DNA from: Cinnamomum chago
Taxonomy: Eukaryota > Streptophyta > Magnoliopsida > Laurales > Lauraceae
Assembly (NCBI GenBank): GCA_038049695.1
Contig: CP142452.1
Coordinates: forward strand, 67,895,501-67,959,500
Length of the DNA: 64,000 nucleotides
Direction of reading: 5' to 3'
The notes under the pieces were generated by a model. The model was not told where the DNA came from, searched no databases, and worked only from the letters and a program-made list of their open reading frames with translations. The position numbers and the translations under genes are program-made. Below, one piece after another: positions 47,166 through 58,600 of the stretch. The first letter of the stretch is position 1, and the number at the start of each line of letters is the position of its first letter.

Positions 47166-47600
47166 GTAATAGTCGATATCGACTATTACTATAGTCGATC
47201 TCGACTATTTAACTGAAACATAAAAAACACAGTCATAGTCGATATCGACTATCACTATAGTCGATATCGACTATTTAACTGAAACATGAAAAACACAGTC
47301 ATAGTCGATATCGACTATAGTAATAGTCGATATCGACTATTTAACTGAAACATGAAAAACACAGTCATAGTCGATATCGATTATCACTATAGTCGCTATC
47401 GACTATTTAACTGGAACATGAAAAACACAGTCATAGTCGATATCGACTATAGTAGTAGTCGATATCGACTATTTAACTGAAACATGAAAAACACAGTCAT
47501 AGTCGATATCGACTATTTAACTGAAACATAAAAAACACAGTCATAGTCGATATCGACTATTACTATAGTCGATATCGACTATTTAACTGACTATAAGCTG
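47166..47600. repeat. Array of 13 palindromes, core AGTCGATATCGACT
   Basis: Cores start at 47171, 47193, 47237, 47259, 47303, 47324, 47369, 47391, 47434, 47457, 47501, 47544 and 47567; ten are exact, three have one change. They come in pairs about 22 bp apart inside a 66-bp unit that also has TTTAACTGAAACATGAAAA and ACACAGTCAT. One unit has a single palindrome. The full palindrome ATAGTCGATATCGACTAT is 18 bp. The array lies between the convergent 3' ends of the two MULE genes. Confidence 0.95.
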
Positions 47601-47915
47601 AAAAAACAGTCATAGTCACTGGAACTTAGAAAAACAGTCATATGATGAAACAAAACAACTACGTTTTTTTGGCGAATATTTAGCGAATAATATCTCAATA
47701 AGGCTGGAAAAAATTAAACCATTTGCATCCCCAAGAAATTAAGAGAGTTTTCAACATATATTAACCCCAAAAAGGGAGTGCATCCTTACAAAAAAAAAAA
47801 GACATGTGCAATACAACACAATTATGCCCTTCCAAAAAATGCTTCAACAAAATGTACAAGGCCCTTCACGGCAACGTCTTCTATCACATTTATACAAAAT
47901 ACTAACACCGTCCCT
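47601..47915. other. MULE internal DNA, nothing recognised
   Basis: AT-rich; two decayed half-copies of the palindrome unit (CAGTCATAGTCAC, CAGTCATATGATG) at the start, nothing further. Confidence 0.5.
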
Positions 47916-48249
47916 TGACTCTTGCATTCCCCTTCCAAAAAATCCCCATCAGTAGACTATACACTGTCCAGATTGTTGTTATACAAAATACCAACACCAA
48001 CCAAAAAGGAGTTCACGTTGACTCTTGCATTCCCCTTCCATCTTCAATGCTTCAGTAGACTATACACTGTCCAGATTGCTGTTATACAAAATACCAACAC
48101 CAACAAAAAAGGAGTTCACGTTGACTCTTGCATTCCCCTTCCATCTTCAATGCTTCAGTAGACTATACACTGTCCAGATTGGTGTTATACAAAATACCAA
48201 CACCAACAGAAAAGGAGTTCACGTTGACTCTTGCATTCCCCTTCCATCT
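47916..48249. repeat. 103-bp tandem repeat downstream of the transposase gene
   Basis: About three and a quarter units of a 103-bp block with TTGACTCTTGCATTCCCCTT, AGTAGACTATACACTGTCCA and ATACAAAATACCAACACC. It starts right after the transposase stop codon (minus strand), so it probably forms the 3' UTR. Confidence 0.9.
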
Positions 48250-50835
48250 TCAAATTTGCGCAGGTGGATTGCGGCAACTTTGTCGATTATGCCCCCTCTC
48301 CTTACAGTTACCACAGGTGACTACCTTCCGTTGGCGGCCACAATCTTCGGACCGAATCCTATTCTTCTTTGGCCGCCCTGGCTGTTTAGTAGCTCGTGGT
48401 GGCAAAACTCGTTCATCAGATGTGTGCTCCCATTGTTTACTGTCTCGGGTAGCATGCAACACTTCACTATATGTCGTACGATACACACTTGATAGGTACC
48501 AATGTTCGCAGAATTCATATGGATCATAGTTTCGAACTCGCATTGAAGCCAATGCATGAGAACACGGGATCCCCAAAATCTCCCATTTTCGACATGTGCA
48601 AGTCTTGCGTTCAAGATCGACGACGTCCACATACTCCGCAGATTGTACCTGAAACTCGACTAGACCAGCCACACGAACATGCAATCGTCGCGCTTCTTCA
48701 CTTTCTTTTTCCAAAACTTTCTCCGCATAAGGTGTTAGACGGCTTGTAATTGCTTCCGACTCAAGATGACGCTTCTGGTAAAATTCCATTAGCTTGGCCC
48801 GTATTTCCTCGACCTGTTTTGTAATAGGAAGGACCCTTGTATCCTTTAAGAGGCCATTTGTGCATTCTGCAGCGTTACTAGTGAGCATGTCATACCGACG
48901 TCCTTCTACATGTGCATTAGCCCAACGTTGCCTTCCAATTGAATCAATGTAAGTGAATGCCTCTTGGCTGACTGCCCGAATATCGGTCATATATGCATCA
49001 TACTCAAACGGCCTGTTTGCTTTGGCAGCACGCCAAAATTTCATAACAATTGCCGCATCACTGAAAGTTACCCTAATATTCTCGGCAATGTGACGGCAAC
49101 AATAACAATGCCTTGCGGAGGGTATGGTGTTCAAGAGCGCCGGAATAAGACCCTTTTGACGGTCCGACACAATAGTCAAATTATTAGGCTCACCCAGCGC
49201 TATATGTAGGTTTGCAAGGAACCACTCCCAACTATCACGTCGTTCTGCTTCCGCGAAGGCAAAAGCGATGGGGAGAAGCTTATGATTGGCATCGTGTGTA
49301 ACAGCAACGAGCAAGACACCGGGATACTTCCCTCGGAGATGTGCCCCATCTATAGCAATCATTGGTCTGCACGTACTAATGAAAGACCTTAGACAAACTC
49401 CGAATGCCCAAAAAAATCTTCTGAAACGGTCCTCAGATGTGGTGTCTATGTTCGTTATTGTGCCTGGATTGGTCCTCTGCAGTTCAATACAGTAACTAGG
49501 CAGCATTTGAAATGACTCTTCGTAAGAGCCTCGCACTGCACGCAGGGCTATCTCCTTTGCTACATGTGCCTTCCTATAACTAATAGTTGTCCCATATTCC
49601 ATTTGGTAGTCGTTCATGATCTCTTTTGGTTTAAGATTGACATTTTGTCGGACTCTATCCATGATGAACTCCGAAATTAGCAATGCTGACGCCTGTTTAT
49701 GTGCCATTCCCATCATTGGCTTCGAGCATCTATGGACAGGATTATACGTACGCACTTTGAATTGTGGTCCTGATTCCACGATAGAGGCATGAATGCGCCA
49801 AGGGCAATTCTGATCTTTACAGCATGCTGTCACCTTGTACATGTTTGTCTTCAAGTGCTTCAGAGTAAAGTTTCCATAAATTGCGAACTTAGCCACAGTC
49901 TTCCGGAATGTGTCACGATCAGGGAATTCACGGCCAACCCACATTTCACGTGCTGAATTGTTTCCAATGTCTACATTCGATTTTTCAGGTACCATGTTGT
50001 CGATGAAATTAACACCTGAATGTTCACTTGAAGGACATGCATTGTTGATTGGATTAGCCCCGGCAACGTTGCTTTTGTCCGAGCCCATCACAATCACTGG
50101 AATTTGTCCGGTGAAAATATTTTCATCAAAATAATTCTCATCACCATACTCTGCCCCATCCTCTATATTATCAACATCTATTTCTTGACCTAAGGTATGA
50201 TGCGGACTTGTAATGTTTCGAACAATCGAAAAATGCATGTCATTATCTTCTTGGAGATCAACTGTAGGAAGCTCTGGAACGACTGTCCTATCTTGCACTT
50301 CTTTTCCCTTGCAATTTATCAATACACTCTTCGATTTTCGAAGTAAACATTGATGCTTTTCATTCCTCTGAAACCTACAGTGCATCAACATATAAGGGAT
50401 TGGGATTAATATTTGATAAAGTATAATCCAAGAATACAACAAATTGACAAAGTATAATTTAGAATACAACAAATTGACATACCCATATTGTTCTCTTCCT
50501 TTACATTGTCCATTGTTCGGACTCTTAGAAACATATAAGTAGATCCCATTTGTATCCTGACCCGATGCTTTGATCATTCTGTTCACATCATTATCATCTT
50601 CAATGCTAGCCAGTGAAAATGCACGTCCATTGTGATGAAGGTATTGTATGCTTAAACTTTTAGTAGATGAATCCCAATTAGATGCTTTAATTGCTTCGCC
50701 AACCAATGACCCATATGTTATGCCAGTTGATAAATACCTCATCTTCTGCTTTCCTCCGTTATAGACGGGACGCATAATATCAAATTCAAAGTTTCCATCG
50801 TAGTGGAATATGATTAGAACCTCGCAATCTGACAT
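48250..50835 (-). CDS. MURA-type MULE transposase
   Basis: Open over 861 codons; removal of a GTATGT...TGTAG intron at 50375-50482 (108 bp, in frame) would give 825 residues and a better joined sequence. Order in the unspliced frame: PB1-like domain 1-108; FAR1/MuDR DNA-binding domain about 298-375 (CCKDQNCPWRIHAS, HRC); catalytic domain with D496 (IAIDGAHLRG), D558 (IVSDRQKG) and a likely E611 (PFEYDAY), with CRHIAENI between; SWIM zinc finger C746, C748, C758, H760; AT-hook-like PGRPKKNR; CCHC knuckle C841, C844, H849, C854. It binds the element ends and cuts and joins them. No disabling change was seen. The start ATG opens the PB1 domain. Confidence 0.93.
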   Translation of the reverse strand: MSDCEVLIIFHYDGNFEFDIMRPVYNGGKQKMRYLSTGITYGSLVGEAIKASNWDSSTKSLSIQYLHHNGRAFSLASIEDDNDVNRMIKASGQDTNGIYLYVSKSPNNGQCKGREQYGYVNLLYSKLYFVNLLYSWIILYQILIPIPYMLMHCRFQRNEKHQCLLRKSKSVLINCKGKEVQDRTVVPELPTVDLQEDNDMHFSIVRNITSPHHTLGQEIDVDNIEDGAEYGDENYFDENIFTGQIPVIVMGSDKSNVAGANPINNACPSSEHSGVNFIDNMVPEKSNVDIGNNSAREMWVGREFPDRDTFRKTVAKFAIYGNFTLKHLKTNMYKVTACCKDQNCPWRIHASIVESGPQFKVRTYNPVHRCSKPMMGMAHKQASALLISEFIMDRVRQNVNLKPKEIMNDYQMEYGTTISYRKAHVAKEIALRAVRGSYEESFQMLPSYCIELQRTNPGTITNIDTTSEDRFRRFFWAFGVCLRSFISTCRPMIAIDGAHLRGKYPGVLLVAVTHDANHKLLPIAFAFAEAERRDSWEWFLANLHIALGEPNNLTIVSDRQKGLIPALLNTIPSARHCYCCRHIAENIRVTFSDAAIVMKFWRAAKANRPFEYDAYMTDIRAVSQEAFTYIDSIGRQRWANAHVEGRRYDMLTSNAAECTNGLLKDTRVLPITKQVEEIRAKLMEFYQKRHLESEAITSRLTPYAEKVLEKESEEARRLHVRVAGLVEFQVQSAEYVDVVDLERKTCTCRKWEILGIPCSHALASMRVRNYDPYEFCEHWYLSSVYRTTYSEVLHATRDSKQWEHTSDERVLPPRATKQPGRPKKNRIRSEDCGRQRKVVTCGNCKERGHNRQSCRNPPAQI

Positions 50836-51773
50836 GCTGTTTATAAATATAAAATTAGTTTATAATAGTGATAGGAATGAAAGGTAAATTGTATACATAA
50901 ACAGTGCCCATGGTGAAAGGCCAAATGTATGTTTAAAGTAAATGCATTGTGATATTATAAGGGTGTACTAATTGTATTGTTAAACAATGCCATACAGAGA
51001 TTATGCGCATTTTAAACCCTCAACCAAAAAGGGATTATGAAAACTAAATAAGATAGTGTAACTGTTGGAGCATATCCACCTTTTATAACAATTTCATGGG
51101 ACAAGGCAAATGTGCTGTTACAATATCTAAAACTTGTAAAAGGAAATAGATGAAAATGAATTAACATGGGGCATAAATGTTATGTTTTAGTTTGGGTTAG
51201 GATAAATAATACAGTGAAGAAGAGAAGTGATTTCTTTATTGTCAAATACATGTAAATTTAGAACCCTAAACCCAAAAACGTATGTACAAATTAAAGATGG
51301 TAGTGTCACTTTAGGAGCAAATATCCACCGTTCAAAACTCTAGATGCACTTGGGTGCCATTTTCTGGGATAGTAAAAAAATTGCACATTTAAAACCCTAA
51401 ACCCAAAAACGTATGGAAAATCAAAGATGTATGTGTTTTTTTCGGAGCAAATATCCACCGTTCACAACTCTAGATGCACTTGGGTGCCATCTTCTTGGAC
51501 AGAGCAAGATCGTTCATTACTTGTCTAGGGCTGGTAACATATAAAAGGAAGAATATGAATCAACAAGTTGGGTGAATGAAAAGTTTTGGGGAAACTATCA
51601 AAACTAATAATAAAGATTCAAGTGTGTACCTACCTCTTAAAGGAGTGCAACCACCACCCTTAATGGAGTGAATAAAGAGCTGCAACTCTTGTTCATCGCC
51701 AGGCTTGCAGACGTGAGACGAACGATGAAAAGGGGAAAACAAGATGCGAAACTGGGTATGTAACTTATGAATG
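50836..51773 (-). promoter_or_regulatory. Transposase 5' region with a 131-bp repeat
   Basis: Two good copies of a unit with ACCCTAAACCCAAAAACGTATG and GGAGCAAATATCCACCGTTC (about 51258 and 51389, period 131) and a diverged third near 51010. At about 51615-51700 the minus strand looks like a 5' UTR exon ending AAGAG|GTAGGT. These should include the transposase promoter. Confidence 0.55.
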
Positions 51774-51913
51774 AGCGTCGATATCGACTATAGCGCTAAA
51801 AGACAAAAAAAAAAAGTGAAACGTAACTTTAGGGCCACTTCTGTCTGTAAGATTTTATTGGGTCTAAATTCATTAATAGTATGTTTAAAGGGGTTTTTCC
51901 CGTTAAAACCCCT
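51774..51913 (-). repeat. Right terminal inverted repeat of the MULE
   Basis: Pairs with 39821-39960. Palindrome core GTCGATATCGAC at 51777-51788, 125 bases from the end, mirrors the left one. Confidence 0.9.
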
Positions 51914-54900
51914 ACATTAAAACTATAAATAAGATCCAAGGCACTGAAATTATTTAACCAAAAAGATGTGACGTTCAGGCCTAAATTTTAGTTGGTCGGA
52001 AGGTCCTACCTTGGCAATCTAGGCCTATGGATTTGAGGCTCAAAAGAAATTATACATTTATTGCCCAAGAACTTAGGTCCAGAAATAGTGTTCGGTTAAC
52101 TTTATTGTCTACCGCAGTTTGAATTGAAGGGGCATTAGAGAATAGAGAGACAATCATTTTTTATAAGTCAATCAAGTAAGTGTTTTTTCCCTCAGTAACT
52201 AGTGATGAGTCTCACTGCAGTAGTTATATGCAACCAAGGAAGCAGGCATGACATTCATTCAAGCAGGTATAACATACACAATACTTCTCTTACAAGCTTA
52301 GGTGGTTGTGCTCCCCATTGTTATTTGTTGTTGCAATATTCTCACAAATCTCATGGTCTGGATTATGTCGTCATGGGATAATACTGAGCTTGAGATAAAT
52401 CTCATTAAGATATGGTAAATAGAGAAATATTCTCCTACGAGCTACTACTTATGCAGTCCAGCTCTGTGGGGCACACTTGGGCACACCTTTAATCAGTGAA
52501 GGCCCTTTCACACCTTCATCCCCCGCATGATCTTGTACCAGACTCAATTTCACTGTCATCAAACATTTATCCACAATTGGATTGAATCTCAAAGAAATCT
52601 ATGGTGAAAAGACCACTAAACATTAAGGCTATTAAATCAAGGGTTAGGATTATCTCATGGGGCTTTTTTTCTGTTGGACCTTCTCCATGAGGAGACCTTT
52701 CCATGTACCCCGCCCCACTAATAAGAAGGCATCTTGAGTGAGTCCCACAAGCTGGACTGCATATTGCTTATATGCAGTCTACTTGTAGGAGAAAATTGCC
52801 CATGGTAAATATACAAAAATATCATGATACTCTCCATTCTGGCTATGCATTGAAAACGTAGTTGTCAATTTCGGGCCGCACCTCGGTTTGGCTCCAACAT
52901 AAATGTTTCAGTCAATTTGGAGTTTCAGGGATATATTTTCGAGTTTCATTTCAACAAATATTTTAAAAAAAATTTGTGTAGATATAAATTATTTACATTT
53001 AATTTATTCTACTAAATCAATGATGCAACATGTTATTTCTACATGCCAAGTGAACAATTTATTAGCTATGTGTGTGTGACAATGTGAAGTTAAACATGCA
53101 TTCTTAAATCTCAACTCATAATATTTGTACTTTGCATACACTTGCTTTGGATATATTTAATAATAAAATATTCAAAAAGAGATCATTAGTTTTTTTGAAG
53201 GAAAAATTCAGCCAAAATGGACTGAAATGGCTGACATGCGGAAATCGACCGAAATGGAATGAAATCCGGGACAAAATGACATGTGTAGATCAGTTCGACC
53301 AGTGGTCCGAACTGATTTTTTTTTTTTTATGGCAGGTCTGAGCTGAAATTGTTTAACCATATTGGCCGAACCAAAACCGGAAATGACAACTATGATTGAA
53401 AGCATTGTGATAGTATCAGGATTAAATCAGTTGAGGTTTTCACACAGAAGTATTGGGTAATTCAGTTCGGTCAGTGGTCTGAACTGAAATTGTTGACCAT
53501 TTTGGCCAAACCAAACCAAAATTGACAACTATGATTGAAAACATTGCAATAGTATCAAAATTAAATCAGTTGAGGTTTTCATGCAGAAGTATTGGGATGG
53601 TTTAAAACTATCACCAATGTCTGTCACATAGAGATTGGAGAATAGCTGCATCCCCACATCAACAACCAAGAGGAAGTTATCCCACTATGGCATCTACAAA
53701 ACTGCTGGAGATTTTGTTTGTTGGGGATTTCCTCAATTAAACTTTTTCTAGCTCTCAAATGTTTTCATATAAGCTTACCGTATAGGTCTTTAACTGTCCC
53801 CACATTCATTAATATGGCTTTAACTCTATTTATCCATGCCACCACATGTTTGAGTAAATAAGAAGATACCCTATTGTAAAGAATCTTAAAAATGAGGATA
53901 TCCACTATCGGACATGGCACTTTGATGGATTACTGACATATTCTTCTAGTAGATTTTCTTTGTACATGGTGCGTTGGCCAAAACGTAAGTTGATCCTGAC
54001 ACTCTCCCCTAGCACAAGAATGCCTTGACCATCACACTAGTTGCGTGGTTGGCCTTCTAGTGTTCTAGTGCTAATTTAAACATCGTTATGGAGTTGATAA
54101 AATGTTATTGTTCTCTTTCATCTTTTGAAATATAATAAAAAGTAAAAACTGTTGACATCATTAGTTGATTATCTCGAGTAAGATTAGTACATAGATCTTT
54201 TTACTTACTTTTGGAAATTGCAAATGAGTTTTCAATTAGGGTTATTAATGATGCTGCGATAAGTTCCCAAATAAGGGGCCTTTCTGTTTAATTTATGAAG
54301 GGAAAAATTGTATTTGCATGTATCAGCCCAAGAGGATAATGCATTTGGGTTTAAGCATTGGCAGAGCCAGGATATTCTTGTAGGGGGCAACCGATGGTCC
54401 ACCGATAATGTTAATAACTTATTTTCTCTCCTATATAAGAGCAAAAGAAAAATACTCATAAAAGTAGTCAGGAACCCAAGCAACTGCCCAAACGCGCTCG
54501 TTGAAATCCACCAACCTATTTGGGGATAAAGGAGGATTTTCCTAACGGCAGGTCTTGTGATCGTCTGTTCGGAGATGGTGATGAAGAAGGATTTTACAAA
54601 AAGGGAAGGTCTTGTTATCGTCATCTAGCCAAAGGCCCAATTTAATAAGGACGGTATAATATTGCTCAAAACATTTTTCCTACATTCGTCCATGCATTTT
54701 GTTTAGTGATTCCATAGTTTAATCAACATGACAACTTAAATTGCACATCGATAAGAAATTTACAATTTGAGTTGCACTCGGAGCAGGTATAATCAGGTTT
54801 CATTCCTAGATTTATGTTTTGTTGCAACAAAATGTTTTCTAAAAATTTCAAATGCTTGAATAAGGACGGCAGAAAATAATTCTCCATCCTTTGATTCCAA

Positions 54901-55628
54901 ATTTGACTTTCATAAAAATTGCAGAAAGTGCCTCTACCTCAGAAAATGAAAGCAGTGGAAGATATTAACACAGAACAATGGAAAATCTTTCTCCCCTTTA
55001 AACCATTTTCATTGTCTGTGGCTACATCCAGTTAGATAAAAAAAATAAAAAACAGTGACTAATCCACTGAGGGAAATGGAAACTTAAAAAGAATTTTTTT
55101 TTTATCGGCAACAGTAAAATTTTATTGAAGAAAGAGAAAAAACAACTTAGCACAAAGCAAACAAAAAACTCCCCTCATAATTGTAGGGGTACAGGATAAA
55201 TGTACCAGCCACCAACTACAAAATAGGAGAAACTTAGGAGTTTATTCTCCACACTGTCAGTTTCCACTGTTAGAATGCTTGAAAAGATGTTCATCTCAAA
55301 CTTACTATATATTGAAAAGCTAATATTCCTCACAACAAATAATCATTATTGCACAATCAAGTAAATCTATGTGAAATCTGTGTTAGAAAGGAATATGGTG
55401 GCATTGAGCTAAGTGAAAGTGATCCACAGAAAAATAAAATAGAATAGATAGTAGCTGGCTGGTTGGGACATGGGTGTGTGAGTGGGATGCGTGTGTTCAA
55501 GTTTCCAATATAGGAAAAAAAAAAAAAAATAGATAGTAGATATGTAATGAAGCAAATCTGATAATAGTGATATGACAAATATATCTGTAACTAGGAAAAG
55601 ATTTCTCGAAGATTGGCATGGCACTTAC

Positions 55629-58600
55629 ATTAGATTTATCCAAATTTGGCGTGCAGTCTAGGATAAACTTTACACACTTGTGTAGATCTGTAGTGTCTTG
55701 ATCATATGATTCATCCACAACTTCTGTGCCCTGAATCCAAGCAATGAGTAATAAACATATAAATACATATGGTTTCCGAACAGATAATTGAATAAATCCC
55801 AATTGGCAGCACTAATCACCACTGACAGCACACAGAAAGCAAATCATAACTAGCTTTTACTTTTGACACATTCAAACAGCAAATAGATGTGCACCACTGG
55901 ATTATTTTAACTTGAGATACTATGCTGCACACAAGCTTTCTGGAGTGGCAAAAAAGTCAAAACCTTGTAGCTACAGGTAGGTGACTAAGTCAAAACCTTG
56001 TAGCTACAGGTAGGTGACTATCACTAATTTATTTATTTACATATGTATTTATAAGCAATGTGGATTTAATTGAAATGACTGTGGGAAGAAACAGAAGGAC
56101 ACCCTTGAATTAAAGGCGCTCACTAAAAATTCTGCACATATGTGCAGGATTCTCATAGGAGGAAATCCCAACATTGGACATTGTAGTCTTCTCATCCATG
56201 CTTCGAAATGGATGGCTGAAATTGAAACTCTTCCATTCATTTTACATCCCTTGGATCAGATGGGTGAAAATGTCCAATGGAGCTATTTTTGCCAGTTAAT
56301 GCACAACTCTGAATGTCATAGGGCCAATGGACCCATCAAAATGCCATGTGTCATGTTTTTTATTGTCAGTTCGACCTCCATTGAGCACTCTATGTTGACA
56401 ATTGAAATGATAGAATACTCTCGTCCTGTTCCAAAATTAAAAGGAAAGAATACTCTCATTCCATTTGTCCACAACATTTTCTTCCTTAATCTCTTGTTGC
56501 CGCCAAAGAAGAAACGATAAGCTTGCCGTTTGCCGCCAAAGAAGAAAAAAAGGGAAAAGCTGGCTACTCCCCCTCCCTCAGTCACCACAATTCATTTATG
56601 CTAATTTTATTTTTTCTTTAATGGTCCAAACGGAGCTAATAATTAAAAAAAAAAAAAAAAAAAGGTGATGAAAAGGATATAATCTTGACCATTAGCCCTT
56701 TAAATGAAATTTTCCTTTAGTTGCGTTCCTCTGTTGTGGGTATTTCCCATTTTTCTAATGGTAAAAAACAGCTCCAAAGATTTCTTTTTTCCCACATTTT
56801 TTTTATCGAAAAGATACAGATAAAGTTGTTCTTCAAACTTCAAAGTATCCATGGACCATGAGTATCCCACTCCTGTATTCATATTGTTACAGGTACCTTG
56901 GGGCTAAACATGTATCCAGATATTTTGTTCTTAATATTATGCATCCAGATATCATGGAACCAAAAATAAAATAAAAATAAAACCTTGTGCCAATGAAATA
57001 GGGAAGAACTTAGACAATGATCTTCAGCTAAAGAAGCTCCACTATTTCTTTTGCACTAGATTTTACATAAAAATGTCGTAGGAGAGCAATTCAAAAGCGC
57101 CCACGTGAAATGCAAGCAAGATAACACCCAGTACCTTTCACAATATCACCCACCCCAGCCGAAACAAATTTGAAAGAACACCTAGAAGCGAAGGCCACAT
57201 TGCAATTTATATGAACTTTGTGTGCCATCTTCATGCCACATAATACAGATGCTATCCAATCTAACTTCACGAATATTTAGGTGAATGGATGTTAATATTT
57301 TAGCAGCAATCCAGCAAAAAGTCTTTACTTAAGAAGGCACACAAATTTCACAAATTTACTAAATTCACGGAAATACCTCCAGAATATAAAAAAGACTTGA
57401 GTAATGATTAGGAAACACATCCATTGCTTTACATCATAACTTTGGTGGTTGTAACAGGATCTGACCTATCGATTGCAAGGTTTCCAAAATGGAAAAAAAA
57501 CAAGGTGGACTCATGTAATGGCTCCAGAACTAATGGAAAACCAAAATTATAATGATATTTAAAGACTTTTTAGTGTCCTTCAGACATAGATATGACATTA
57601 GAAGATCATATAATGGTGAGCATCAAGGGTTTAATCATGGCTTAAACCAACTCACACAAGAAAGCATATTATTGTACCTTCACAATCTATCATGTCTTTC
57701 CTCACTAGTTCATTCTAGGCTTTTTGGGTCTCCCATTCTCCTAGCTCCTTGAATTTGTTGCCCCTTACTTCATCATCCAAGGGTCCTGGAACATGTAGCC
57801 CTTTACTACATGTCTACATCACGCAAGTGTTGTCTTTGATCTTCTGTGTGCATGCCCAAACCATCTCAAAATTCCTTGATGTTCTCTTCTGTTGGAGCTA
57901 ACCATTAGTTTAGTATCCTCCTATGTACTCATTTTAAATTCTATCCCTTCTTGTAGCTGCACCATAGTAGTCAATTCCATTATGTGTGGCCAGAATTGGC
58001 CGGAATGCACTGGATTTGGTCCTACCATTCTGACTGATTTGGCTAGTTTCGGACCATTCTGGCTGGAATTGGGTTCTTCAGGACGGAACGACCGAAATTG
58101 GTCAGTTTCAGACAGAAACACCCATCTGTTAATATTATTATTTGTTTAATCCTTAGCTTCCTCAATTACACCTGTAAGTTTGGGACTTCTGCCAGCATCT
58201 TTGTGGTTTTTAAAATTTTGTACTTAAGAATTTGGACTTATATGTGATTTGTGAGAGGATGAGAAGAACAAAGTTTCATTTTGTTATGGTTATTTGTTTA
58301 TTGAGTAGTTTTAATGTGTTATATGTTTTGTTTTTGACTTTTCAATATCTTACTGAGTTTTAATATATATTTTTTTTAATGTTAGGTACTCTTTTGTATT
58401 TTTCTCATTTTCCAATCACATCTTTTTTGGAACAAAAAATTGGAATTGAGCGGAATGCTTCAGCATTCCACTACAGGGCCAAACCAGAACGGATTTGGCA
58501 ACTATGAGCTGCACACATGCATTTAGGCATGCACATCTCAGCTACTTGTATTTTAGCTTCTTTTCCTCTCTGTTTTTTTCCTTTGTTACGCAAAATTCAG

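Larger units (their letters stand above)
39821..51913. mobile_element. Mutator-like element carrying a PMD-Ulp1 gene (KI/Kaonashi type)
   Basis: Ends are AGGGGTTTTAACGGG inverted repeats; similarity extends about 140 bp inward and includes AGACCCAATAAA, CAGACAGAAGTGG and a palindrome 124 bp from each end. Inside: a captured cyclin D fragment (minus), a plant-mobile-domain/Ulp1 gene (plus), a palindrome array, a 103-bp repeat and a MURA-type transposase (minus). MULEs that carry Ulp1-like genes are known from several plants (Kaonashi). Long TIRs, a transposase with zinc-knuckle and SWIM domains, and intact frames suggest a recently active element. The 9-bp flanks, AATAATTCA on the left and ACATTAAAA on the right, do not match, although MULEs normally make 9-bp target duplications. 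Confidence 0.93.

Noticed and set aside
47166..47600. Regular repeats with short spacers, CRISPR-like
   Set aside because: Repeats are palindromes in 66-bp satellite units with conserved spacers, inside a plant MULE; no cas genes; eukaryotic nuclear context.
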